Source of the DNA: Gammaproteobacteria bacterium
GTDB lineage: Bacteria > Pseudomonadota > Gammaproteobacteria > Pseudomonadales > Pseudomonadaceae
Length of the DNA: 6,075 bases
Direction: 5' to 3'
Assembly (NCBI GenBank): GCA_012735335.1
Contig: JAAYHO010000097.1
Span: 1-6,075, forward strand
Shown in pieces: positions 1 through 5,567 of this stretch. Both the position numbers and the translations under genes were made by a program. The notes under the pieces were generated by a model that did not search any database, was not told the DNA's origin, and worked only from the letters and a program-made list of their open reading frames with translations. Within the stretch, counting starts at the first letter, position 1, and each line of letters opens with the position of its first letter.

Positions 1-250
1 CCCCGGCTTCGGCGGGCAGAAGTTCATCCCCGGTACGCTGGACAAGTTGCGCGAGGCCCGCGCGCTGATCGACGCCAGTGGTCGGGATATCCGCCTGGAA
101 GTGGACGGCGGGGTCAACGCGCAGAATATCCGCCAGATCGCCGAGGCCGGTGCCGATACCTTCGTGGCTGGCTCGGCGATCTTCAATGCGCCGGACTACA
201 AGACGGTGATCGACCAGATGCGTGCCGAGCTGGCCCAGGTCAAACGCTGA
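1..250 (+). CDS. rpe: Ribulose-phosphate 3-epimerase, C-terminal 82 residues (5' end outside window)
   Basis: This enzyme interconverts D-ribulose 5-phosphate and D-xylulose 5-phosphate in the cytosolic pentose phosphate pathway. The first complete codon is at base 2, and the reading frame is open from the window edge to TGA at 248-250. The visible part begins [16 protein letters not shown], the family signature on the TIM-barrel phosphate-binding side. It continues with LEVDGGV, whose Asp is the conserved catalytic acid/base, and FVAGSAIF, a phosphate-binding Gly-Ser loop. About 140 N-terminal residues of a family member of about 225 are missing to the left. The stop lies one base before the gph start, so the two genes are probably co-transcribed and translationally coupled. 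Identification is confident from motifs and context. Confidence 0.95.
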   Translation, partial: PGFGGQKFIPGTLDKLREARALIDASGRDIRLEVDGGVNAQNIRQIAEAGADTFVAGSAIFNAPDYKTVIDQMRAELAQVKR

Positions 251-251
251 C

Positions 252-929
252 ATGAATGCCCTGACGCGCCTGTTCGGCGGAGCGCTGCCGCAACTGGTGA
301 TGTTCGATCTGGACGGCACCCTGGTGGACTCGGTACCGGATCTGGCCGCTGCGGTGGACGAGATGCTGGCGCGGCGGGGCAGGCCGCCTGCGGGTATCGA
401 GCGGGTGCGCGAGTGGGTCGGTAACGGCTCGCCGATTCTGGTGCGCCGGGCGCTGGCGGGCAGTATTGAGCACGCCGGGGTGGATGAAACGGAAGCGGCA
501 GCTGCGCTGGCCGACTTTCTTGACGCCTACGCTCGGGATCACACTGCCACCACGGTCTACCCGGGTGTGTTGAAACTGCTCGGCTGGCTGCGTGAGCAGG
601 GCGTGGCACTGGCGGTGGTGACCAACAAGCCGCTGCAATTTGTCGCCCCGATACTGGAGCAGACGGGGCTCGGCGAGTTCGCCTGGATTATCGGTGGCGA
701 CAGCCTGCCGGTGAAGAAGCCCGATCCAGCCGGTCTGCTGCATGTCCTGCGCAGCGCCGGTGTCGATCCGCAGCACAGCCTGTTTGTCGGCGATTCACGC
801 AATGACGTACTGGCTGCCCGGGCTGCCGGTGTACCGGTGGTGGCGGTCAGTTACGGCTACAACCATGGCCGTCCGATCGCCGAGGAGAACCCCGACCTGC
901 TGGTTGATTCACTGGATGCGCTCGTATAG
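252..929 (+). CDS. gph: Phosphoglycolate phosphatase (HAD superfamily)
   Basis: Predicted cytosolic HAD-type phosphatase of 225 residues that hydrolyses 2-phosphoglycolate, a by-product of DNA 3'-end repair and oxygenase reactions. Visible HAD motifs: FDLDGTLVDS with nucleophile D19 and acid/base D21, VVTNKP with T124 (motif II), VKKPDP with K155/K156 (motif III), and FVGDSRND with D181 and D185 (Mg2+ ligands, motif IV). The cap domain lies between roughly residues 30 and 105, and the C-terminal YGYNHG segment is typical of Gph. The ATG at 252 is chosen because it follows the rpe stop by one base and places the first HAD motif near residue 18; an upstream in-frame start would run into rpe. 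A weak AGGT at 237-240 is the only Shine-Dalgarno candidate, so coupling to rpe translation is likely. Other HAD phosphatases have the same motifs; the rpe neighbour makes Gph the best call. Confidence 0.92.
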   Translation: MNALTRLFGGALPQLVMFDLDGTLVDSVPDLAAAVDEMLARRGRPPAGIERVREWVGNGSPILVRRALAGSIEHAGVDETEAAAALADFLDAYARDHTATTVYPGVLKLLGWLREQGVALAVVTNKPLQFVAPILEQTGLGEFAWIIGGDSLPVKKPDPAGLLHVLRSAGVDPQHSLFVGDSRNDVLAARAAGVPVVAVSYGYNHGRPIAEENPDLLVDSLDALV

Positions 930-930
930 T
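904..930 (+). promoter_or_regulatory. Candidate sigma-70 promoter for trpE
   Basis: TTGATT at 904-909 and TATAGT at 925-930 match the -35 and -10 consensus at 4/6 and 5/6 positions, with a short 15-base spacer. The -10 box overlaps the gph stop codon. It would start transcription near base 937, giving a leader of about 170 nucleotides before trpE, a length suited to attenuation. I saw no other better-spaced pair in the gph-trpE gap. The call rests on consensus matching only. Confidence 0.3.
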
Positions 931-992
931 CTTGCATGATCTTCATTTATCGCATTGATGGATCAGCCGTGTTTGTCAGCAACCGCATACTG

Positions 993-1037
993 ATGGGAAT
1001 CCTCAAGGCGCTCGCGCGCTGGCGTTGGCGTCCCTGA
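993..1037 (+). CDS. trpL: Putative trp leader peptide upstream of trpE
   Basis: A 14-codon ORF reads MGILKALARWRWRP and ends at TGA 1035-1037, 70 bases before the trpE ATG. Two Trp codons (1020-1022 and 1026-1028), separated by one Arg codon, sit close to the stop. This is the hallmark of ribosome-stalling leader peptides of trp attenuators, where scarce Trp-tRNA halts the ribosome and changes the fold of the downstream RNA. Attenuation control of trpE is known in pseudomonads. The start is uncertain: there is no good Shine-Dalgarno sequence, and the same frame stays open up to ATG 936 (33 codons) with a GTG at 969. ATG 993 is preferred because the candidate promoter would start RNA near 937. 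Trp is a rare residue, so two in 14 positions just upstream of trpE is unlikely to be chance, but a functional role is inferred. Confidence 0.65.
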   Translation: MGILKALARWRWRP

Positions 1038-1048
1038 TCGTATCTGTC

Positions 1049-1085
1049 CGGCCATTGAGTCGGCACTGGCTGTTGTTTGACATTT
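1049..1085 (+). terminator. Possible attenuator hairpin in trpE leader
   Basis: CGGCCA (1049-1054) can pair with TGGCTG (1067-1072), including one G-U pair. Two further inner pairs, GT 1059-1060 with AC 1065-1066, close over a CGGC loop. A U-rich but interrupted run, TTGTTTGACATTT (1073-1085), follows. It lies 11 bases after the leader-peptide stop, where an attenuator terminator would be expected. GCCA 1051-1054 could alternatively pair with the TGGC overlapping either leader Trp codon (1020-1023 or 1026-1029), so exclusive structures are possible. The stem is short and the T tract is poor, so this is tentative. Confidence 0.3.
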
Positions 1086-1107
1086 ACCCCCGCCCACGAG
1101 GCTGATC

Positions 1108-2586
1108 ATGCACCAAGACGAATTCCGCCGCCTGGCCACCCAGGACTACAACCGCATTCCCGTTGTCCGCGAAGTACTGGCCGATATGGACACGCCGCTG
1201 TCCATCTACCTGAAACTGGCCGACGCGCCTTACTCCTACCTGCTCGAATCGGTGCAGGGCGGCGAGAAGTGGGGCCGCTACTCGATCATCGGCCTGCCTG
1301 CCCGCACCGTGCTCAAGGTGCACGGTCATGGCGTGCGCATTCAGGTCGATGGCGTCGAGACCGAGTCGCATCAGTGCGATGACCCGCTGGCCTTTGTCGA
1401 ACAGTTCAAGGCCCGTTACCGGGTGCCGGACGTGCCCGGGCTGCCCCGATTCAACGGCGGTCTGGTCGGCTATTTCGGCTACGATTGTGTGCGCTATGTG
1501 GAGCCGCGGCTGGCCAAATCGACCAACCCCGACCCGCTGGGCAACCCGGATATCCTGCTGATGGTGTCCGACGAGGTGGTGGTGTTCGACAACCTGGCGG
1601 GCAAACTGCACGTCATAGTGCTGGCCGATACCGCCGTCGAGGATGCCTGGGAGCAGGCCAATGGTCGACTGGACGAGCTGCTGGCGCAACTGTCCGCGCC
1701 CTTCACCCCGCGCCCGGGTCTGAACCTGGCTGCGGTGGCCGAGCGGGATCTGGAATACCGCGCCAGCTTCAGCCGGGAGGACTACCAGAATGCCGTGCGG
1801 CGCATCAAGGATTACATCCTCGCTGGCGATTGCATGCAGGTGGTGCCCTCCCAGCGCATGAGCATCGACTTTGCCGCTGCGCCCATCGACCTCTACCGCG
1901 CCCTGCGCAGCCAGAACCCCACCCCCTATCTGTACTTCTTCAACCTCGATGACTTCCATGTGGTCGGCAGTTCCCCCGAGGTGCTGGTGCGGGTGGAGGA
2001 GGGTGAGGTTACCGTGCGCCCGATCGCTGGTACCCGCCCCCGTGGCGCTACCGAAGAGGCCGACCTGGCGCTGGAGCAGGATCTGCTGTCCGACGCCAAG
2101 GAGCTGGCCGAGCACCTGATGCTGATCGACCTGGGCCGCAACGACGTGGGTCGGGTGTCCGAGATCGGTCAGGTGCAGGTCACCGAACGCATGGTCATCG
2201 AACGCTATTCCAATGTCATGCATATCGTCTCCAACGTGCAGGGGCGGCTGCGCTCCGGGCTGACCGCCATGGATGCGCTGCGCGCCATCCTGCCTGCCGG
2301 TACCCTGTCCGGTGCGCCGAAGATCCGCGCCATGGAGATCATCGACGAGCTGGAGCCGGTCAAGCGCGGCGTCTATGGTGGTGCTGTGGGTTACTGGGCC
2401 TGGAACGGCAATATGGATACTGCCATTGCCATCCGCACGGCAGTGATCAAGCACGGCGAACTGCATGTGCAGGCCGGTGCCGGCATCGTCGCCGACTCGG
2501 TGCCGGAAACCGAATGGGAAGAAACCATCAGCAAGCGCCGGGCCATGTTCCGTGCCGTGGCGCTGGCTGAACAGACCCTGGAGTGA
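1108..2586 (+). CDS. trpE: Anthranilate synthase component I (TrpE)
   Basis: Large subunit of anthranilate synthase (492 residues). It converts chorismate and ammonia, supplied by the TrpG glutaminase, to anthranilate in the first committed step of tryptophan synthesis. The N-terminal domain carries the LLES element (residues 45-48, S48) that forms the tryptophan feedback site, so the enzyme is probably Trp-inhibited. The C-terminal chorismate-binding domain shows PIAGTRPRG (305-313), [10 protein letters not shown] (341-350), the SNVMHIVS segment with H372, [18 protein letters not shown] (395-412), GGAVGYW (424-430) and [17 protein letters not shown] (457-473) with Mg2+-binding glutamates. 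All key motifs appear intact and the length is normal. ATG 1108 is preceded by GAGG (1098-1101) at a 6-base spacing. trpG begins 10 bases after the stop. The upstream leader suggests attenuation. PabB is the alternative paralogue, but the LLES motif, the leader and the trpGDC context favour TrpE. Confidence 0.97.
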   Translation: MHQDEFRRLATQDYNRIPVVREVLADMDTPLSIYLKLADAPYSYLLESVQGGEKWGRYSIIGLPARTVLKVHGHGVRIQVDGVETESHQCDDPLAFVEQFKARYRVPDVPGLPRFNGGLVGYFGYDCVRYVEPRLAKSTNPDPLGNPDILLMVSDEVVVFDNLAGKLHVIVLADTAVEDAWEQANGRLDELLAQLSAPFTPRPGLNLAAVAERDLEYRASFSREDYQNAVRRIKDYILAGDCMQVVPSQRMSIDFAAAPIDLYRALRSQNPTPYLYFFNLDDFHVVGSSPEVLVRVEEGEVTVRPIAGTRPRGATEEADLALEQDLLSDAKELAEHLMLIDLGRNDVGRVSEIGQVQVTERMVIERYSNVMHIVSNVQGRLRSGLTAMDALRAILPAGTLSGAPKIRAMEIIDELEPVKRGVYGGAVGYWAWNGNMDTAIAIRTAVIKHGELHVQAGAGIVADSVPETEWEETISKRRAMFRAVALAEQTLE

Positions 2587-2596
2587 GGAGCACGTC

Positions 2597-3193
2597 ATGC
2601 TGTTGATGATCGATAACTACGACTCCTTCACCTGGAATCTGGTGCAGTACTTCGGCGAGCTGGGGGCCGAGATCAAGGTGGTACGCAACGATGAGCTGAG
2701 CGTCGAGCAGGTCGAGGCGCTGCAGCCCGAGCGTATCGTCATCTCGCCGGGCCCCTGCACACCGAACGAAGCCGGAGTGTCCATCGCGGTACTGCAACAC
2801 TTTGCCGGCAAGCTGCCGATCCTCGGTGTGTGCCTGGGCCATCAGAGCATCGGTCAGGCCTTCGGTGGTCAGGTGGTGCGTGCCCGCGAGGCCATGCACG
2901 GCAAGACCAGCCCGGTGCACCATCTGGGGCAAGGGGTGTTTGCCGGGCTGGCCAACCCCCTGACGGTCACCCGTTACCACTCGCTGGTGGTACGCCGTGC
3001 CAGCCTGCCGGCGTGTCTGGAAATCACCGCCTGGACCCAGCAGGCGGACGGCAGCATGGACGAGATCATGGGGCTGCGCCATCGCCAGTACATGATCGAG
3101 GGTGTGCAGTTCCACCCCGAGTCCATTCTCAGCGAACAGGGCCATGAATTACTGGCCAATTTTGTCAAACAGCAGGGCGGCATGCGCTGCTGA
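2597..3193 (+). CDS. trpG: Anthranilate synthase component II, glutamine amidotransferase (TrpG)
   Basis: Glutaminase subunit of 198 residues that releases ammonia from glutamine and channels it to TrpE. It is a class I (triad) amidotransferase: nucleophile C79 in GVCLGHQ (77-83), with H173 and E175 in [10 protein letters not shown]. The oxyanion-hole segment [12 protein letters not shown] (49-60) and the N-terminal [10 protein letters not shown] are typical of the TrpG/PabA group. ATG 2597 is chosen because AGGAG (2586-2590), which overlaps the trpE stop TGA, lies 6 bases upstream; further upstream starts would extend into trpE. The stop is 16 bases before trpD. Some bacteria use one TrpG/PabA protein for both anthranilate and 4-amino-4-deoxychorismate synthesis; this cannot be excluded here. 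There is no fusion to TrpD, unlike in enteric bacteria. Confidence 0.96.
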   Translation: MLLMIDNYDSFTWNLVQYFGELGAEIKVVRNDELSVEQVEALQPERIVISPGPCTPNEAGVSIAVLQHFAGKLPILGVCLGHQSIGQAFGGQVVRAREAMHGKTSPVHHLGQGVFAGLANPLTVTRYHSLVVRRASLPACLEITAWTQQADGSMDEIMGLRHRQYMIEGVQFHPESILSEQGHELLANFVKQQGGMRC

Positions 3194-3209
3194 AGATCAG
3201 GAGAACCTA

Positions 3210-4259
3210 ATGGATATCACCACAGCACTGGCCAGAGTCGTCGACAATATCGACCTGTCCACCGAGGAAATGCAGGACGTCATGCGGCAGATCATGACCG
3301 GCCAGTGCACCGACGCGCAGATTGGCGGTTTTCTGGTCGCGCTGCGGATGAAAAGCGAGAGCCTCGACGAGATCACCGGCGCGGTGCTGGCCATGCGCGA
3401 ACTGGCTTCCGGGGTCGACATCCAGGGCGACAACCTGGTCGATACCTGTGGCACCGGCGGCGATGGCGCGAATATCTTCAACGTATCCTCCGCGGCGGCC
3501 TTTGTGGTGGCAGCGGCGGGGGGCAAGGTGGCCAAGCACGGCAACCGGGCGGTGTCCGGCAAGAGCGGCAGTGCCGACCTGCTGGAAGCCGCCGGTATCA
3601 ATCTGGATCTGACCCCGGAACAGGTGGGCCGATGCGTCGAGCACGTGGGGGTCGGCTTCATGTTTGCCCCGGCCCACCACGGCGCCATGAAGCACGCGGT
3701 CGGTCCGCGCCGCGAACTGGGCATGCGTACCCTGTTCAACATGATCGGCCCCATGACCAATCCGGCGGGGGTGAAGCATCAGGTCATCGGCGTGTTCAGC
3801 AAGGCCCTGTGTCGGCCGATGGCCGAGGTCATGGGCCGACTGGGCAGCCAGCATGTGCTGATCGTGCATTCGCGCGACGGGCTGGACGAGATCAGTATCG
3901 CCTCGCCGACCCATATCGCCGAGCTGAAGAATGGTGAGATTACTGAATATCAGATCAACCCTGAGGACTTGGGTATCAAGAGTCGCAGCCTGATCGGACT
4001 CGCCGTGGATGGTCCCGAGGAGTCCCTGAAGCTGATCCGCGATGCGCTGGGCAAGCGTGAGACCGAGGCCGGAGAGAAGGCCGCCGACATGATCATCCTC
4101 AATGCCGGTGCTGCCCTGTATGCAGCGGACGTTGCCGACACGCTGCTGGAAGGGGTGGAGCTGGCCTCCGACGCCCTGTACTCGGGCATGGCCCGGGAGA
4201 AGATCGCCGAGCTGGCATCCTTTACCGAAATCTTCCGTGAGGAGGCGCAGCAGAAATGA
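3210..4259 (+). CDS. trpD: Anthranilate phosphoribosyltransferase (TrpD)
   Basis: Transfers the phosphoribosyl group of PRPP to anthranilate, giving N-(5'-phosphoribosyl)anthranilate. The protein has 349 residues, normal for the stand-alone family. Visible motifs: [10 protein letters not shown] (77-86), the glycine-rich PRPP-binding loop; [15 protein letters not shown] (109-123), which contacts PRPP and anthranilate; [19 protein letters not shown] (156-174) with the anthranilate-contacting Arg; NPAG (184-187); and the D226-E227 pair expected to bind Mg2+. The N-terminal helical segment (about residues 1-70) forms the dimer interface in the family. ATG 3210 has AGGAG (3199-3203) 6 bases upstream. 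An in-frame extension upstream would overlap trpG and has no support. Its TGA overlaps the trpC ATG in ATGA, which indicates translational coupling. Confidence 0.97.
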   Translation: MDITTALARVVDNIDLSTEEMQDVMRQIMTGQCTDAQIGGFLVALRMKSESLDEITGAVLAMRELASGVDIQGDNLVDTCGTGGDGANIFNVSSAAAFVVAAAGGKVAKHGNRAVSGKSGSADLLEAAGINLDLTPEQVGRCVEHVGVGFMFAPAHHGAMKHAVGPRRELGMRTLFNMIGPMTNPAGVKHQVIGVFSKALCRPMAEVMGRLGSQHVLIVHSRDGLDEISIASPTHIAELKNGEITEYQINPEDLGIKSRSLIGLAVDGPEESLKLIRDALGKRETEAGEKAADMIILNAGAALYAADVADTLLEGVELASDALYSGMAREKIAELASFTEIFREEAQQK

Positions 4260-5050
4260 GCCTGCCAACTATTCTGGAAAACATCGTCGCGCGTAAATAT
4301 GAAGAAGTGAAGGAAAACCGCGCGAAAGTATCGCTGGATGAACTGCAACGGCTGGCCGCCAGCGCCGATGCGCCCCGGGGCTTTGCCCAGGCCCTGCGTA
4401 CCAGGGCAGCGACGCAGCAACCCGCAGTGATTGCCGAGGTCAAGAAGGCCTCGCCGAGCAAGGGCGTGATCCGCGAGAACTTCAATCCGGCAGAGATTGC
4501 CGCCAGTTACCAGCAGGGTGGCGCGGCCTGCCTGTCGGTGCTGACCGATATCGACTTCTTCCAGGGCAGCCCGGACTACCTCAAACAGGCCCGCGCCGCC
4601 TGCGACCTGCCGGTGATCCGCAAGGACTTCCTGGTCGATCCCTACCAGGTGGTCGAAGCCCGGGCCATGGGTGCCGACTGCGTACTGCTGATCGTCGCCT
4701 CGCTGGAGGACGGGCAGATGGCTGAACTCAATGCTGCGGCCGTGGAGCAGGGGCTGGACGTGCTGGTCGAAGTGCACGATGCCGCCGAACTGGAGCGCGC
4801 GCTGCAGCTGGACACCCCGCTGGTGGGCGTCAACAACCGCAACCTGCATAACTTCGAGGTGTCGCTGAATACCACGCTGGAACTGCTGCCACGAATTCCC
4901 GCCGACCGCCTGGCGGTCACCGAAAGCGGCATCCTCACCCGGGATGATGTGCAGCTGATGCTGGACAATGGCGTATACAGTTTCCTGGTCGGCGAAGCCT
5001 TCATGCGCGCCGAAGACCCAGGCGCGGAGCTCAAGCGGCTGTTTTTCTGA
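4256..5050 (+). CDS. trpC: Indole-3-glycerol-phosphate synthase (TrpC)
   Basis: Closes the indole ring by decarboxylating and dehydrating carboxyphenylamino-deoxyribulose phosphate to indole-3-glycerol phosphate. This is a single-domain (beta/alpha)8 barrel of 264 residues, not fused to TrpF as in enteric bacteria. Catalytic segments visible: [12 protein letters not shown] (59-70) with E61 and K63, VIRKDFLVD (120-128) with the general-acid lysine K123, VEVHD (171-175) with E172, GVNNRNL (191-197) with the conserved Asn, and VTESGI (221-226) with E223/S224. The N-terminal helical extension (about residues 1-50) typical of the family is present. ATG 4256 overlaps the trpD stop by four bases, with a strong GAGGAGG (4239-4245) 10 bases upstream inside trpD. 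It is the last trp gene in the window; trpF must lie elsewhere. Confidence 0.97.
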   Translation: MSLPTILENIVARKYEEVKENRAKVSLDELQRLAASADAPRGFAQALRTRAATQQPAVIAEVKKASPSKGVIRENFNPAEIAASYQQGGAACLSVLTDIDFFQGSPDYLKQARAACDLPVIRKDFLVDPYQVVEARAMGADCVLLIVASLEDGQMAELNAAAVEQGLDVLVEVHDAAELERALQLDTPLVGVNNRNLHNFEVSLNTTLELLPRIPADRLAVTESGILTRDDVQLMLDNGVYSFLVGEAFMRAEDPGAELKRLFF

Positions 5051-5058
5051 TCAGCCGC
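5035..5058 (+). terminator. Inverted repeat spanning the trpC stop codon
   Basis: GCGGCTG (5035-5041) and CAGCCGC (5052-5058) form a perfect 7-base-pair stem around a 10-base loop, TTTTTCTGAT, which contains most of the trpC stop codon. There is no U tract after the stem, so it does not look like a standard intrinsic terminator. It may instead stabilise the trp mRNA 3' end, perhaps together with the repeat hairpins that start a few bases later. It could also be chance in GC-rich DNA. Confidence 0.3.
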
Positions 5059-5061
5059 GCG

Positions 5062-5194
5062 ATGGATTGCCGCGTCGCTGACGCTCCTCGCAATGACGGG
5101 GGAATGGAGCAGTACCGCAAGGACCGACATCCCCCTTCGTCGTCACTGCGAGCGAAGCGCGGCAAGCCAGTGGGTGCAGGAAACTCCGTGGTCC
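5062..5194 (+). repeat. Composite repeat, copy 1
   Basis: Right arm 5062-5098, spacer 5099-5140, left arm and tail 5141-5198 (the last four bases are shared with copy 2). The left arm is slightly decayed: CACTGCG instead of CATTGCG, and GGCAAGCC instead of GGCAATCC. The spacer carries a 17-base segment (5110-5126) that is identical in copy 3 (5374-5390). Confidence 0.85.
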
Positions 5195-5326
5195 ATGGAA
5201 TGCCACGTCGCTGACGCTCCTCGCAATGACAGCGAGGGCACAGCGCCACTCGCTCGGCCTTCCACCCACTACGTCATTGCGAGCCGCAGGCGCGGCAATC
5301 CAGCGCGTGCCGCAACTCCGAAGCCC
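5195..5326 (+). repeat. Composite repeat, copy 2 (divergent spacer)
   Basis: Right arm 5195-5230 with AATGCC in place of ATTGCC, spacer 5231-5271, left arm and tail 5272-5330. The spacer is unlike those of copies 1 and 3, although its length is nearly the same. The left arm has a different hairpin tip: GCC-GCA-GGC instead of GCG-AAG-CGC. Confidence 0.8.
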
Positions 5327-5463
5327 ATGGATTGCCACGTCGCTGACGCTCCTCGCAATGACGGGGAGTGGGACAGTACCGCAAGGACCGGGCATCCTCC
5401 TTCGTCGTCATTGCGAGCGAAGCGCGGCAATCCAGTGGGTGCAGGAAACGCCGTGGCCCATGG
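5327..5463 (+). repeat. Composite repeat, copy 3
   Basis: Right arm 5327-5363, spacer 5364-5405, left arm and tail 5406-5463. Nearly the same as copy 1 over the whole unit, including the spacer and the GTGGGTGCAGGAAAC tail. After the final CCATGG the sequence follows the next arm for only two more bases (AT) and then changes abruptly to AT-rich DNA, so the array ends within a truncated right arm. Confidence 0.85.
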
Positions 5464-5567
5464 ATAGATATATCTAATTAATAGATGCTTCTGTCCCGAT
5501 CTTTCCGCTTTTTGTTTTCCTGTGCCGATGTATGATGATCACAACATCAGGACAGGACGTACCTCTC
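5464..5567 (+). promoter_or_regulatory. AT-rich upstream region of the cytochrome b561 gene
   Basis: Directly after the GC-rich repeat array the composition drops sharply. TAGATATATCTA (5465-5476) is a perfect 12-base palindrome, and ATCTA-ATTAA-TAGAT forms an overlapping dyad. TATGAT (5531-5536) is a reasonable -10 box, but no good -35 hexamer lies at the right distance; a T-rich run (5509-5518) precedes it. GATGT (5527-5531) and ACATC (5544-5548) form a weaker dyad around the -10. AGGAC (5554-5558) is the likely ribosome-binding site, 9 bases before ATG 5568. The promoter and operator roles are inferred. Confidence 0.35.

Larger units (their letters stand above)
5062..5463 (+). repeat. Array of three composite palindromic repeats
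   Basis: The stretch after trpC contains no credible gene and is filled by three direct copies of a 132-137-base unit. Each unit is a right-type arm (ATGGATTGCC...CTCGCAATGACG), a spacer of about 42 bases, and a left-type arm (CGTCATTGCGAG...GGCAATCCAG) with a tail ending in CCATGG. The next unit starts inside that CCATGG. The two arm types are roughly reverse complements, so every arm can fold into a hairpin closed by ATTGC/GCAAT. The arms resemble a dispersed GTCATTGCGAG/GGCAATCC repeat that I recall from many proteobacterial intergenic regions. No transposase is present. The array could act as an RNA-stabilising or transcription-limiting element between trpC and the next gene; that role is inferred. 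Confidence 0.9.

Noticed and set aside
958..993. Alternative small ORF starting at ATG 958 (MDQPCLSATAY)
   Set aside because: It contains no Trp codon and no ribosome-binding site, and it overlaps the better leader candidate in another frame.
1084..2598. Open frame of 504 codons on the minus strand opposite trpE
   Set aside because: It lies wholly antisense to an intact, motif-complete trpE. Its product is rich in His, Gln, Gly and Asp with no recognisable domain, as expected from the mirror frame of GC-rich coding DNA.
3207..4268. Long minus-strand frame opposite trpD (353 codons)
   Set aside because: Same mirror-frame artefact. trpD has all its catalytic motifs on the plus strand, and no ribosome-binding site or family signature supports the antisense frame.
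3950..4849. Minus-strand frame spanning the end of trpD and most of trpC (299 codons)
   Set aside because: It overlaps two confident genes and resembles no protein family that I recognise.
5062..5463. CRISPR array
   Set aside because: The repeats have a ~132-base period with inverted arms and similar spacers in two of three units. There are no uniform 25-40-base direct repeats with unique spacers, and no cas genes.
5062..5463. Insertion sequence or remnant
   Set aside because: Inverted termini can be drawn, but there is no transposase frame or fragment and no clear target-site duplication. Short palindromic repeats explain it better.
5031..5477. Several open frames on both strands across the repeat array, giving peptides rich in CEERQRRG or CERSAA motifs
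   Set aside because: These are translations of the palindromic repeat arms. The same motif recurs with each copy, a well-known source of false hypothetical proteins.
5535..5567. Upstream ATG for the cytochrome b561 gene adding 11 residues
   Set aside because: It has no Shine-Dalgarno sequence and overlaps the likely -10 box. The start at 5568 matches the usual family N-terminus.
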